Source: Gammaproteobacteria bacterium (lineage in GTDB: Bacteria; Pseudomonadota; Gammaproteobacteria; SURF-13). From it: a stretch of 16,051 nucleotides of DNA. This document shows positions 1 to 6,276 of the stretch, piece by piece; position 1 is the stretch's first letter; each line of letters opens with the position of its first letter. The notes beneath the pieces were generated by a model. That model was not told the origin of the DNA and did no database searches. It was given only the letters and a program-made list of their open reading frames with translations. The stretch is taken from NCBI GenBank assembly GCA_023381235.1, contig JAMCTV010000138.1, forward strand, positions 1-16,051, read 5' to 3'. Position numbers and translations under genes: made by a program.

Positions 1-192
1 CTTGCGGAACAGTTCCGAGCCGCGTTGCCCCGCGGCGGAGAAATCGAATGAGTTACGCGAGGCAAACATGGGTTCAGTCATCTGGCTGCGCACCACTTCC
101 AGCACCACATAGCCGATCAGCGCCAGCGCGAAGAACGCGCCGAACACGGCGAACAGGATTTTCTCGCCCGGTTTGAGGGATGGTTTCGTCAC
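1..192 (-). CDS. Membrane-anchored protein, probable c-type cytochrome (5' part only)
   Basis: Only the first 64 codons lie in the window; the gene runs off the left edge. Reading from GTG at 192, the N-terminus is MTKPSLKPGEK, followed by one hydrophobic helix at about residues 12-33 (LFAVFGAFFALALIGYVVLEVV). A periplasmic stretch follows and ends in GQRGSELFRK. G-x-x-L-F-x-K is the usual lead-in to a CxxCH haem site, and the sequence stops just before such a site would come, so a haem-binding domain is inferred, not seen. An in-frame stop lies just upstream, so GTG is the only reasonable start in this frame, although no good Shine-Dalgarno precedes it. The neighbouring di-haem cytochrome gene fits a shared electron-transfer role. 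It could be another anchored periplasmic protein. Confidence 0.55.
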   Translation of the reverse strand, partial: MTKPSLKPGEKILFAVFGAFFALALIGYVVLEVVRSQMTEPMFASRNSFDFSAAGQRGSELFRK

Positions 193-223
193 GACGGCAT
201 TTTCAGAGGAAATGGCGGATTAC

Positions 224-261
224 ATAAAAAATAGGGGGCGGGTGAGTGCCCGCCCCCTATT
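224..261 (-). terminator. Rho-independent terminator-like hairpin
   Basis: The hairpin has a perfect 13-bp stem (230-242 with 249-261) and a 6-base loop, and is very GC-rich. Read on the minus strand, it is followed by a run of T residues (complement of 226-230). It should end transcripts leaving the di-haem cytochrome gene. It sits only about 32 bp before the GTG of the next minus-strand gene, so it could act as an attenuator for that gene instead. Confidence 0.7.
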
Positions 262-300
262 GAGACCAGCTTTACAACAAACAGTTCGCAACCGGCAGGT

Positions 301-469
301 CGTTGAAAAAGCCCTTCCTTGGGCTTTTCAACCCGCAAAGCGAAAAGTGCGCCCAATAATTATTATGGCGCTTTGCTCCATTTTTTCAAACACATACATC
401 GTGTTTGAAAAAATGGCGACACATCCCTGTACCGCACTAACAGGCTGTTGAAAACAGCCTGTTAGTGCG
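301..469 (+). repeat. Composite hairpin element, copy A
   Basis: This intergenic stretch is almost entirely inverted repeats. The first hairpin is 302-332 (12 pairs, one bulged A, loop TTCCTT). An AT-rich palindrome lies at 355-364 inside a weaker stem (335-341 with 370-376). The core hairpin is perfect: 378-393 pairs with 401-416 over 16 bp with a 7-base loop. A linker containing ATCCCTG follows, then a perfect 17-bp hairpin (433-449 with 453-469, loop GAA) whose right arm includes the stop codon of the cytochrome gene. The core hairpin and linker recur in copy B at 10359-10514. The first hairpin, read either way, also resembles a small terminator. Its function is unknown; a REP- or MITE-like dispersed repeat is the best description. 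Confidence 0.7.
362..389 (-). promoter_or_regulatory. Candidate sigma-70 promoter inside element A
   Basis: On the minus strand, TTGAAA (complement of 384-389) is followed after 16 bp by CATAAT (complement of 362-367). Each hexamer matches the consensus at five of six positions. Transcription would start near 355 and lead through two hairpins to the partial cytochrome gene at 192. This is a motif match only. The -35 box lies inside the core hairpin arm, so the match may be an accident of the AT-rich repeat. Confidence 0.3.
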
Positions 470-1304
470 CGGCGCCCGCCACTGCCGGCTCCGGCTGGTG
501 CGGCTGACGCGAGTTGCCGACCGAGATCGGCGGCGCGCTGGTGAGATAGGCGGCCACGTTGTAAATATCCTCATCGCTCAGCTTGCTTGCCACGGCGCGC
601 ATCTGGCCCAGCGGATCGTTGGCGCGGCTGCCGTCCTTCCATTTCTTCAACTGGTTCACCAGATACACGTACCGCTGGCCGCCGATGGCGGGATAGACCG
701 GCAACGCGCCGCGCCCGTTGAACTGATGGCAGCTTGAGCACGCCGGGACGTTTTTCCCCGGGATACCGTACAGCACGATGCCCTTGCCGAGGTGTTTCTC
801 GCCCACCTGCACCGAGCCCGCAGCCTTGATCTCCTCCAAGTTGGAAGCTGCAGCCAGGGCGTCTTCATGCACGCTCGCCTCATAAGCCGAAATGTCGGCT
901 TTATCCTGGTCGGACAGCGCCCTGGCGATACCGTTCATGACACCCATGGTGGTATCGGTGCGGCGGTCGGCGGCGAACTCATACAACTGCTTTCTGAGAT
1001 AGACAAAACCCTGGCCCGCCAGACGCGGGGTGCCCATGTTGTCATCGCCGAGGCCTTTTTCGCCGTGACAGGACATGCAGGGCGGCGCTTCGCCTTTGCC
1101 TTCGGCGAAAATCTTCGCGCCGGCTTCGGCGTTACCCGTCAGCGTGAGCGCCTCCGTGGGCATGGGTGCTGCCGCAGGTGCTGCGGCCTCTGCTGCCGGG
1201 GCGGAAGTGGCATCAGCCGGGGCCGCCGCCTGCTCTTCAGACCACACCACGCCAAAGGCGCCGAGCGTAGCGGCCGCTAGTAATGCTGTTAAAAACCGAC
1301 GCAT
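462..1304 (-). CDS. Di-haem c-type cytochrome, c4-like, periplasmic
   Basis: This predicted periplasmic electron carrier has two fused cytochrome c class I domains over 280 residues. An N-terminal signal peptide (MRRFLTALLAAATLGAFGVV) is followed by a low-complexity Ala/Pro/Glu linker to about residue 50. The first haem site is CMSCH (76-80) and the second CSSCH (189-193). Likely methionine ligands are M120 or M123, and M235, each in a short motif preceding a conserved S-D-x-D helix (131-134 and 243-246). This two-domain arrangement is that of cytochrome c4, which shuttles electrons to terminal oxidases. Translation could begin upstream at 1325, but the ATG at 1304 has GGAAGGAG at a good distance and begins the signal peptide. 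A small membrane-protein gene ends 23 bp before that start, so the two are probably co-transcribed. The stop codon lies inside a hairpin arm of element A. Confidence 0.85.
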   Translation of the reverse strand: MRRFLTALLAAATLGAFGVVWSEEQAAAPADATSAPAAEAAAPAAAPMPTEALTLTGNAEAGAKIFAEGKGEAPPCMSCHGEKGLGDDNMGTPRLAGQGFVYLRKQLYEFAADRRTDTTMGVMNGIARALSDQDKADISAYEASVHEDALAAASNLEEIKAAGSVQVGEKHLGKGIVLYGIPGKNVPACSSCHQFNGRGALPVYPAIGGQRYVYLVNQLKKWKDGSRANDPLGQMRAVASKLSDEDIYNVAAYLTSAPPISVGNSRQPHQPEPAVAGAAH

Positions 1305-1327
1305 AGTGAAACTCTCCTTCCGCATTT

Positions 1328-1471
1328 TTAAAATTTCTTTTTGGTCGCAGTTTTATACCCGGCGATGGCGATAGTCAGCACCACGGCAATGATGATGCCG
1401 TACATGATCAATACATCGCCCGTGCTGTATTCAACGGAATCTCTGGCCAAATTCACTGAAAAATCGAACAA
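1328..1471 (-). CDS. Small single-span membrane protein, 47 aa, TTG start
   Basis: This short ORF begins with TTG (complement of 1469-1471). It is preceded four bases away by GGGAGGTG (complement of 1476-1483), a strong Shine-Dalgarno and the main reason for the call. The product starts MFDFSVNLARDS, has one hydrophobic helix at about residues 20-39 (VLIMYGIIIAVVLTIAIAGY), and ends in the positively charged tail KTATKKKF, which suggests a cytoplasmic C-terminus. It lies directly upstream of the di-haem cytochrome on the same strand, so it may be a small subunit or assembly factor of a respiratory complex, comparable in kind to CcoQ-type proteins. I recognise no family. With no other start codon placed as well, the TTG is fairly convincing. 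Confidence 0.6.
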   Translation of the reverse strand: MFDFSVNLARDSVEYSTGDVLIMYGIIIAVVLTIAIAGYKTATKKKF

Positions 1472-1474
1472 GCT

Positions 1475-1615
1475 ACACCTCCCTCAAAGTGCTTTTGTGT
1501 CAGGACGAAAAACTATAATATTTAAATTATGGCACGAAGATTCCATTCTGCGCAAGCACACTTTTCATCTACAGCGCACCATGCCCGGCAGGGTGGAAGA
1601 TAAACCGGAGGAGGT
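1475..1615. promoter_or_regulatory. AT-rich divergent promoter region
   Basis: This spacer separates the minus-strand cytochrome group from the plus-strand gene at 1627. On the plus strand it contains a perfect -10 hexamer TATAAT at 1514-1519, but no convincing -35 at normal distance. The surrounding bases (1514-1530) are almost pure A/T and nearly symmetrical, so TATTAT and TATAGT also read on the minus strand. A very strong Shine-Dalgarno GGAGGAGGT at 1607-1615 serves the plus gene, and GGGAGGTG (complement of 1476-1483) serves the minus small gene. Bidirectional transcription from this AT island is likely; exact promoters are not fixed. Confidence 0.45.
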
Positions 1616-1626
1616 AAGCTAACCTT

Positions 1627-2397
1627 ATGGAAATCAAGGATTTTGTCGTCTTCATCATTCTGTTCATCTTCGCCGACATCATATTCTACGTGGTGGTGAT
1701 GAAGGGGCTGATGGTCAAGAGCATCACCGAGGAAAGCCCGGTTGACAAGCAGCGCCGCGAGTTGCAGGATGGCCCGCCGGGCTATTCCGGCGAACTTTAT
1801 CACACTGCGCCGATCAAGGCAGTCATACCGCTGTTCGCGGCGGCGCAGGGCAATCTCGCCGAGCAGGCGCAGGACCTGACCCTGGTGATGCGCGAGCAGG
1901 TGGAGCAGATCAGTATGCGCAATCTGCGCGCGGTTGCGCCGCGCAATCTCATCGTCGGGGAGGTCAAACGGGTTGAGCTCAGCATCAGCCATGACATTAT
2001 CGCGCCGGTGATGCGCGCGCTTAACCAGGCTGCACCGGCCAATGTCACCACCTTGAAGATCGGCGCACAGCTTGCGCCCGCGCTCTCCGGCGCAGGATTC
2101 CATATCACCGCGCTCACCCCCGTGGAACAGGCCCTGGCCGGGCGCTCCACCCTGGAGTGGGCCTGGGAGTTGCTGCCCTTGAGGGGCGGCAAGCGCGCTC
2201 TGGCTCTGGATGTCAGCTTGAGGGTGAAAACGCCTGCTGGCGAAGAGGCGCGCGTCTACTCCTGGCCGGAACTGGAAGTGAAAGTGGAGCCCAACCACTT
2301 TTTCGTCGCCACACGCTTTGTGAAAAATCATTGGAAGCCCCTGCTCGCCGGCGTTTCTGTGCTCGCGGCAGGGTGGTACGCCTGGCTGCGCTGGTAA
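1627..2397 (+). CDS. Unrecognised membrane-anchored protein, 256 aa
   Basis: I do not recognise a named family. The product has an N-terminal hydrophobic helix (about residues 6-28, FVVFIILFIFADIIFYVVVM) and a second near the C-terminus (about 238-254, after the FVKNHWKP motif). Between them lie about 200 residues. The first part is helix-like with many Ala and Gln. The second alternates short hydrophobic strands and ends in a basic-aromatic approach to the membrane. This suggests a soluble domain held by membrane spans at both ends; the topology is a guess. The ATG at 1627 follows GGAGGAGGT by 11 bases. recQ starts 29 bp after its stop on the same strand, so the two may be co-transcribed, but no functional link follows from that. 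Confidence 0.75.
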   Translation: MEIKDFVVFIILFIFADIIFYVVVMKGLMVKSITEESPVDKQRRELQDGPPGYSGELYHTAPIKAVIPLFAAAQGNLAEQAQDLTLVMREQVEQISMRNLRAVAPRNLIVGEVKRVELSISHDIIAPVMRALNQAAPANVTTLKIGAQLAPALSGAGFHITALTPVEQALAGRSTLEWAWELLPLRGGKRALALDVSLRVKTPAGEEARVYSWPELEVKVEPNHFFVATRFVKNHWKPLLAGVSVLAAGWYAWLRW

Positions 2398-2426
2398 ACC
2401 CTCCGCCCGCTGGACAGGTGTCCGTT

Positions 2427-4550
2427 ATGGACCCCCTCCACATTCTTCGCAGCGTGTTCGGTTACGAACATTTCCGCACGCCGCAGGAGGAGGTGATCCG
2501 CGCCCTCATCGCGGGCGAAGATGCGCTGCTGCTGATGCCCACCGGCGGCGGCAAGTCGCTGTGTTTCCAGATTCCGTCCATCGCGCGCCCCGGCGCAGGC
2601 ATCGTGGTTTCGCCGCTGATTGCGCTGATGCAGGATCAAGTAGCGGCGCTGAAGCAGGCCGGGGTGCGCGCCGCATTTCTCAACTCCACGCTCGATGCGG
2701 ACGCGGCGCGCGTCATCGAGCAGCAACTGCTGAGCGGCGAGCTTGACCTGCTGTACATCGCGCCCGAACGCCTGATGCTGGAGCGCACGCTCGACCTGCT
2801 GGCGCGCGCCAACATCGCGCTGTTCGCCATAGACGAGGCGCACTGCGTCTCGCAGTGGGGCCATGATTTTCGCCCCGACTATATCCAGCTTTCAGTGCTG
2901 CACCAACGCTTCCCCGGCATCCCGCGCATCGCGCTCACCGCCACGGCGGATGAGCCGACGCGGCGCGAGATCATCACGCGCCTCGGTCTCGAAAACGCGC
3001 GCATCTTCATCAGCGGCTTCGACCGCCCCAATATCCGCTATCGCATCAGTCAGACAAACGCGGGCGGCAGCGCACGCGAACAACTGTTGCGTTTCATCCG
3101 CAGCGAGCACGCAGGCGATGCCGGCATCGTCTATTGCCTGTCGCGCAAACGCGTGGACGAAATCGCCGCCTGGCTCAAAACTCAAGGTCTGGACGCGCTG
3201 CCCTATCACGCCGGGCTTTCCGCCGAGGAGCGCGAGCGCAACCAGTCGCGCTTCATCAACGAGGAAGGCGTCATCATCGTCGCCACCATCGCCTTCGGCA
3301 TGGGCATAGACAAACCCAACGTGCGCTTCGTCGCGCACCTGAATCTGCCCAAGAGCATCGAGGCCTATTATCAGGAAACCGGCCGCGCCGGGCGCGACGG
3401 CCTCCCCGCCGACGCGTGGATGATCTACGGCCTGCAAGATGTGATTACCTTGCGTCAGATGCTGGAAGGCTCGCAGAGCGATGATGCGCACAAGCGCGTC
3501 GAACGCCACAAGCTCGACGCCATGCTCGGTCTGTGCGAACTCACCACCTGCCGCCGTCAGGCGCTGCTCGCATATTTTAGCGACCCACTGCCCAACCCCT
3601 GTGGCAACTGCGACACCTGCCTGGAGCCGCCCGAAACCTGGGACGCCAGCATCCCTGCGCAAAAGGCGCTCTCCTGTGTGCACCGCACCGGGCAAAGATT
3701 CGGCGTGAACTATCTGATAGACGTGCTGCTGGGAAAAGCAGACGAACGCATCCGGCGCTTCGGCCACGACAAGTCAAGCACCTTCGGCATCGGCAAGGAT
3801 TTGGGTCAACAAGAGTGGCGCAACCTCTTCCGCCAACTCATCGCACGCGGCCTGCTCGCCGTGGACCTCGAAGGCCATGGCGCGCTGAAACTCACCGACG
3901 CCTGCCGCCCCGTGCTGCGCGGCGCAGAACGCGTCATGCTGCGCTGCGAAGCCAAGCCCGAAAAGACCAAGAAACCCAAAACCACGCGCGCGGCGCGCGG
4001 CCCCTTCAGCCAAGAAACCAACCAACGTCTGTGGGAAGCGTTACGCGCCCGCCGCCTGGAAATCGCCAAGGCACAAGGCGTACCGCCTTACGTCGTGTTC
4101 CACGACGCCACCCTCACCGAAATGATCGCCCGCTGTCCGCAGACGCTTGAGGAACTCGCCCACATCTCCGGCATAGGCGAGCGCAAACTTGCCGCCTACG
4201 GCGAAGACTTCCTCGAAGTCATCCTCGCGCACGCGCGCGAAGACGGCAAAGACACACCCGTCACCGGCACTGCCGCCGAAACCCTGCGCCTATTCCGCCT
4301 CGGCCTGGACATCCCCGCCATCGCGACCCGTCGCAGCTTGAAAGAAGCCACTATCTACAGCCACCTCGCACTCGCCATCGCGAGCGGCGAAATCAAACTG
4401 CGCGAGGTCGTGCCGCTGGATGAGGAAGAACTAGCTCGCATCCGTGCAGCCCTGCGCGAGCACGGTGGACAGGCGCTCAAACCAGTGTTCGAGGCCCTAT
4501 GCGGGCGGTATTCGTATGAGGTATTGCGGTGTATGCAAGCGATGGGATAG
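2427..4550 (+). CDS. recQ: ATP-dependent DNA helicase RecQ
   Basis: This is a 3'-5' superfamily 2 DNA helicase acting in recombination and fork repair. The 707 residues show, in order: Walker A PTGGGKS (38-44), DEAH box (136-139) followed by the RecQ aromatic-loop region SQWGHDFRPDY (142-152), and motif VI QETGRAGRDG (316-325). Zinc-binding cysteines follow (C375, C392, C395, C398), then an RQC winged-helix region (about 405-500), HRDC (about 525-600) and a C-terminal helix-turn-helix domain of the HTH_40 type (about 612-705). E. coli RecQ is about 610 residues; the extra length is this last domain. The frame is open from 2157, but MDPLHILRSVFGYEHFR at 2427 matches the family N-terminus and has AGGTG six bases upstream. 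Its last 413 bp (4138-4550) form part of a tandem duplication and are repeated at 5864-6276. The gene itself is intact. Confidence 0.97.
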   Translation: MDPLHILRSVFGYEHFRTPQEEVIRALIAGEDALLLMPTGGGKSLCFQIPSIARPGAGIVVSPLIALMQDQVAALKQAGVRAAFLNSTLDADAARVIEQQLLSGELDLLYIAPERLMLERTLDLLARANIALFAIDEAHCVSQWGHDFRPDYIQLSVLHQRFPGIPRIALTATADEPTRREIITRLGLENARIFISGFDRPNIRYRISQTNAGGSAREQLLRFIRSEHAGDAGIVYCLSRKRVDEIAAWLKTQGLDALPYHAGLSAEERERNQSRFINEEGVIIVATIAFGMGIDKPNVRFVAHLNLPKSIEAYYQETGRAGRDGLPADAWMIYGLQDVITLRQMLEGSQSDDAHKRVERHKLDAMLGLCELTTCRRQALLAYFSDPLPNPCGNCDTCLEPPETWDASIPAQKALSCVHRTGQRFGVNYLIDVLLGKADERIRRFGHDKSSTFGIGKDLGQQEWRNLFRQLIARGLLAVDLEGHGALKLTDACRPVLRGAERVMLRCEAKPEKTKKPKTTRAARGPFSQETNQRLWEALRARRLEIAKAQGVPPYVVFHDATLTEMIARCPQTLEELAHISGIGERKLAAYGEDFLEVILAHAREDGKDTPVTGTAAETLRLFRLGLDIPAIATRRSLKEATIYSHLALAIASGEIKLREVVPLDEEELARIRAALREHGGQALKPVFEALCGRYSYEVLRCMQAMG

Positions 4551-5863
4551 GGTGTTGATTGGTGGGTACGTTAATACGGGAGCTAACCCTATATAACATC
4601 TGCTGTTGACACAAGCTTTTCCCACAAAATATTGAGGAAGCAAAGACCATGGCCGCCAGCTTTACTGTTTATATTGACGAATCCGGCGACGAGGGGTTTG
4701 TCTTCCATCCCAATGAGAATGGCAGTTCCCGCTGGTTAGTGCTTTCCGCCGCCGTATTCCGCAAGAGCAACGATCTCGGCGCAGTACACCTGCTGCGAGA
4801 GGTGCGCAAAAAATTGGGCAAGGAGCCAAAGAAGGCACTGCACTTTCGAGACCTGAAACATGAGCAGCGCGTGCCCTATGTGAGAGCGATAAGCGAAGTC
4901 CAATTGCGCACGGTTTCCGTGCTAATTCACAAGCCATCCGTCAAAGAGCCGGAGAAATTTCAGAGTGAGAAGTTTCGGCTTTACCGCTACGCCACGCGCT
5001 TGCTATTGGAGCGAGTGTCTTGGCTGTGCCGTGATCATCACAAAGAAGGGGATGGAGACGGGACGGCGGAAATTACTTTTTCTAATCGAGGCGCAATGTC
5101 TTACGATGATCTACGGGATTACCTTTCTCATCTTAAACAAAGCAGCGAGGCGAAAGACATCCGGGTTGATTGGAGTGTAATTCATCCACATCAGGTTAAG
5201 GCAGTGAATCACGATCAACTGGCCGGACTGCAAATCGCCGACGCTGTAGCGTCAGGCATTTATTTCGCCGTGAACCTGAACCCTTACGGAGAAGCGGAAG
5301 ACCGCTATCTGCGCCTATTGTCGCCCACAATTTACCGCCACAAGAAGACGGCGGTGGGCTATGGTTTGAAGTTTTGGCCAGAAGACTTGGATTCGCTTAG
5401 TGAGGAGCTACCGCACCTTGCTTACTTCCAAGCCTACAAATAAAAAAGCAGGCCCCAAGTTCGAGTTTCCCACCCTTTCGGGCTGCCGCCGTTGCCGACG
5501 ACCTCTACAAACCTTGCGCTTGCCTGCAAAGCCCATAATAGGCATGTCGCTACTGCTAGTCAAGCCTCATATTTAGGTTCTTCATCTCACACATGGTGAA
5601 TTAAACGTCTTAAATTTTATGCCACGGCAAAGGCTACGCCCTCTGACTGAAAATATGCAAGTACCGCTGGATATGAGAATATAACCCCATGGCCGGATTC
5701 GTATTACGTCTGTTGATTGTTGCCCTTGGGTTGTGGCTGGCGTCGGAGTTGGTGCCGGGGATTGAGGTGAGGGGCGTGGGGACGTTGCTGGGGGCGGCAT
5801 TGTTGTTGGGGATAGTCAACGCGGTGGTGCGGCCAGTGTTCATCCTGCTCACGCTTCCTCTTA
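4138..5863 (+). repeat. Tandem direct duplication, unit 1 (1726 bp)
   Basis: The unit begins inside recQ codon 571 and ends inside the 5' part of a holin-like gene (5689-5863). It contains the last 413 bp of recQ, a 98-bp spacer, the whole DUF3800 gene and a 245-bp spacer. Every position checked recurs 1726 bp downstream with no indel. By eye the only difference is C at 4234 against T at 5960. The match continues 2 bp beyond the unit (5864-5865 against 7590-7591), so the crossover occurred within a shared CG dinucleotide. Confidence 0.95.
4649..5443 (+). CDS. DUF3800 domain protein, copy 1
   Basis: This 264-residue protein carries the hallmarks of the DUF3800 family: the N-terminal strand with YIDESGD (8-14), a central LHFRDL (64-69), and near the C-terminus GLQIADAVASG (193-203). 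The clustered acidic residues (D10, E11, D14, D68, D198) look like a metal-binding site. The family is commonly suspected to be a nuclease of RNase H-like fold and is often seen in accessory or defence-related regions, but no activity is shown here. The start ATG at 4649 has GAGGA ten bases upstream. Base composition is visibly less GC-rich and codon use less biased than in flanking recQ, suggesting later acquisition. An identical protein is encoded at 6375-7169. Confidence 0.85.
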   Translation: MAASFTVYIDESGDEGFVFHPNENGSSRWLVLSAAVFRKSNDLGAVHLLREVRKKLGKEPKKALHFRDLKHEQRVPYVRAISEVQLRTVSVLIHKPSVKEPEKFQSEKFRLYRYATRLLLERVSWLCRDHHKEGDGDGTAEITFSNRGAMSYDDLRDYLSHLKQSSEAKDIRVDWSVIHPHQVKAVNHDQLAGLQIADAVASGIYFAVNLNPYGEAEDRYLRLLSPTIYRHKKTAVGYGLKFWPEDLDSLSEELPHLAYFQAYK

Positions 5864-6276
5864 CGCAGACGCTTGAGGAACTCGCCCACATCTCCGGCAT
5901 AGGCGAGCGCAAACTTGCCGCCTACGGCGAAGACTTCCTCGAAGTCATCCTCGCGCACGTGCGCGAAGACGGCAAAGACACACCCGTCACCGGCACTGCC
6001 GCCGAAACCCTGCGCCTATTCCGCCTCGGCCTGGACATCCCCGCCATCGCGACCCGTCGCAGCTTGAAAGAAGCCACTATCTACAGCCACCTCGCACTCG
6101 CCATCGCGAGCGGCGAAATCAAACTGCGCGAGGTCGTGCCGCTGGATGAGGAAGAACTAGCTCGCATCCGTGCAGCCCTGCGCGAGCACGGTGGACAGGC
6201 GCTCAAACCAGTGTTCGAGGCCCTATGCGGGCGGTATTCGTATGAGGTATTGCGGTGTATGCAAGCGATGGGATAG
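5689..6276 (+). CDS. Chimeric ORF: holin-like N-terminus fused to RecQ C-terminus
   Basis: Created at the duplication junction, this 195-residue ORF has residues 1-59 of the small membrane protein (full copy at 7415) joined in frame to RecQ residues 572-707. The join reads TLPLT|QTLEEL. The membrane part keeps two hydrophobic helices (about 4-22 and 31-55). The RecQ part lacks the first half of HRDC but keeps its ISGIGERKLAAYGEDFLEV segment and all of the HTH_40-type domain. One residue differs from RecQ: Val91 here, Ala603 there. It uses the same upstream sequence as the intact membrane-protein gene, so it should be transcribed and translated if that gene is. Whether a stable product forms is unknown; it may be a non-functional by-product. 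Confidence 0.7.
   Translation: MAGFVLRLLIVALGLWLASELVPGIEVRGVGTLLGAALLLGIVNAVVRPVFILLTLPLTQTLEELAHISGIGERKLAAYGEDFLEVILAHVREDGKDTPVTGTAAETLRLFRLGLDIPAIATRRSLKEATIYSHLALAIASGEIKLREVVPLDEEELARIRAALREHGGQALKPVFEALCGRYSYEVLRCMQAMG

Noticed and set aside
173..451. Plus-strand ORF of 92 codons through the left spacer
   Set aside because: It runs through the terminator and all hairpins of element A, so its sequence is explained by the repeats; no ribosome binding site.
302..469. Successive hairpins considered as a CRISPR array
   Set aside because: The hairpins are different from one another, with no regular repeat-spacer period and no cas genes in the window.
1522..2331. Long minus-strand ORF (269 codons) opposite the gene at 1627
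   Set aside because: Rich in His, Arg and Gln with no recognisable domain, and its positions mirror codon use of the plus-strand gene, which has membrane helices and a strong Shine-Dalgarno. A shadow ORF.
4606..4633. TTGACA at 4606-4611 with AATATT 16 bp downstream as a promoter for DUF3800
   Set aside because: The -35 is perfect, but transcription would start at about 4640, after the Shine-Dalgarno GAGGA at 4634-4638, leaving the message without it. Possibly real but not supported.
5459..5465. GTTCGAG resembling a tRNA T-loop after the DUF3800 gene (and again 1726 bp on)
   Set aside because: Flanking bases do not form T-, anticodon- or acceptor stems, so there is no tRNA and no tRNA-type attachment site.
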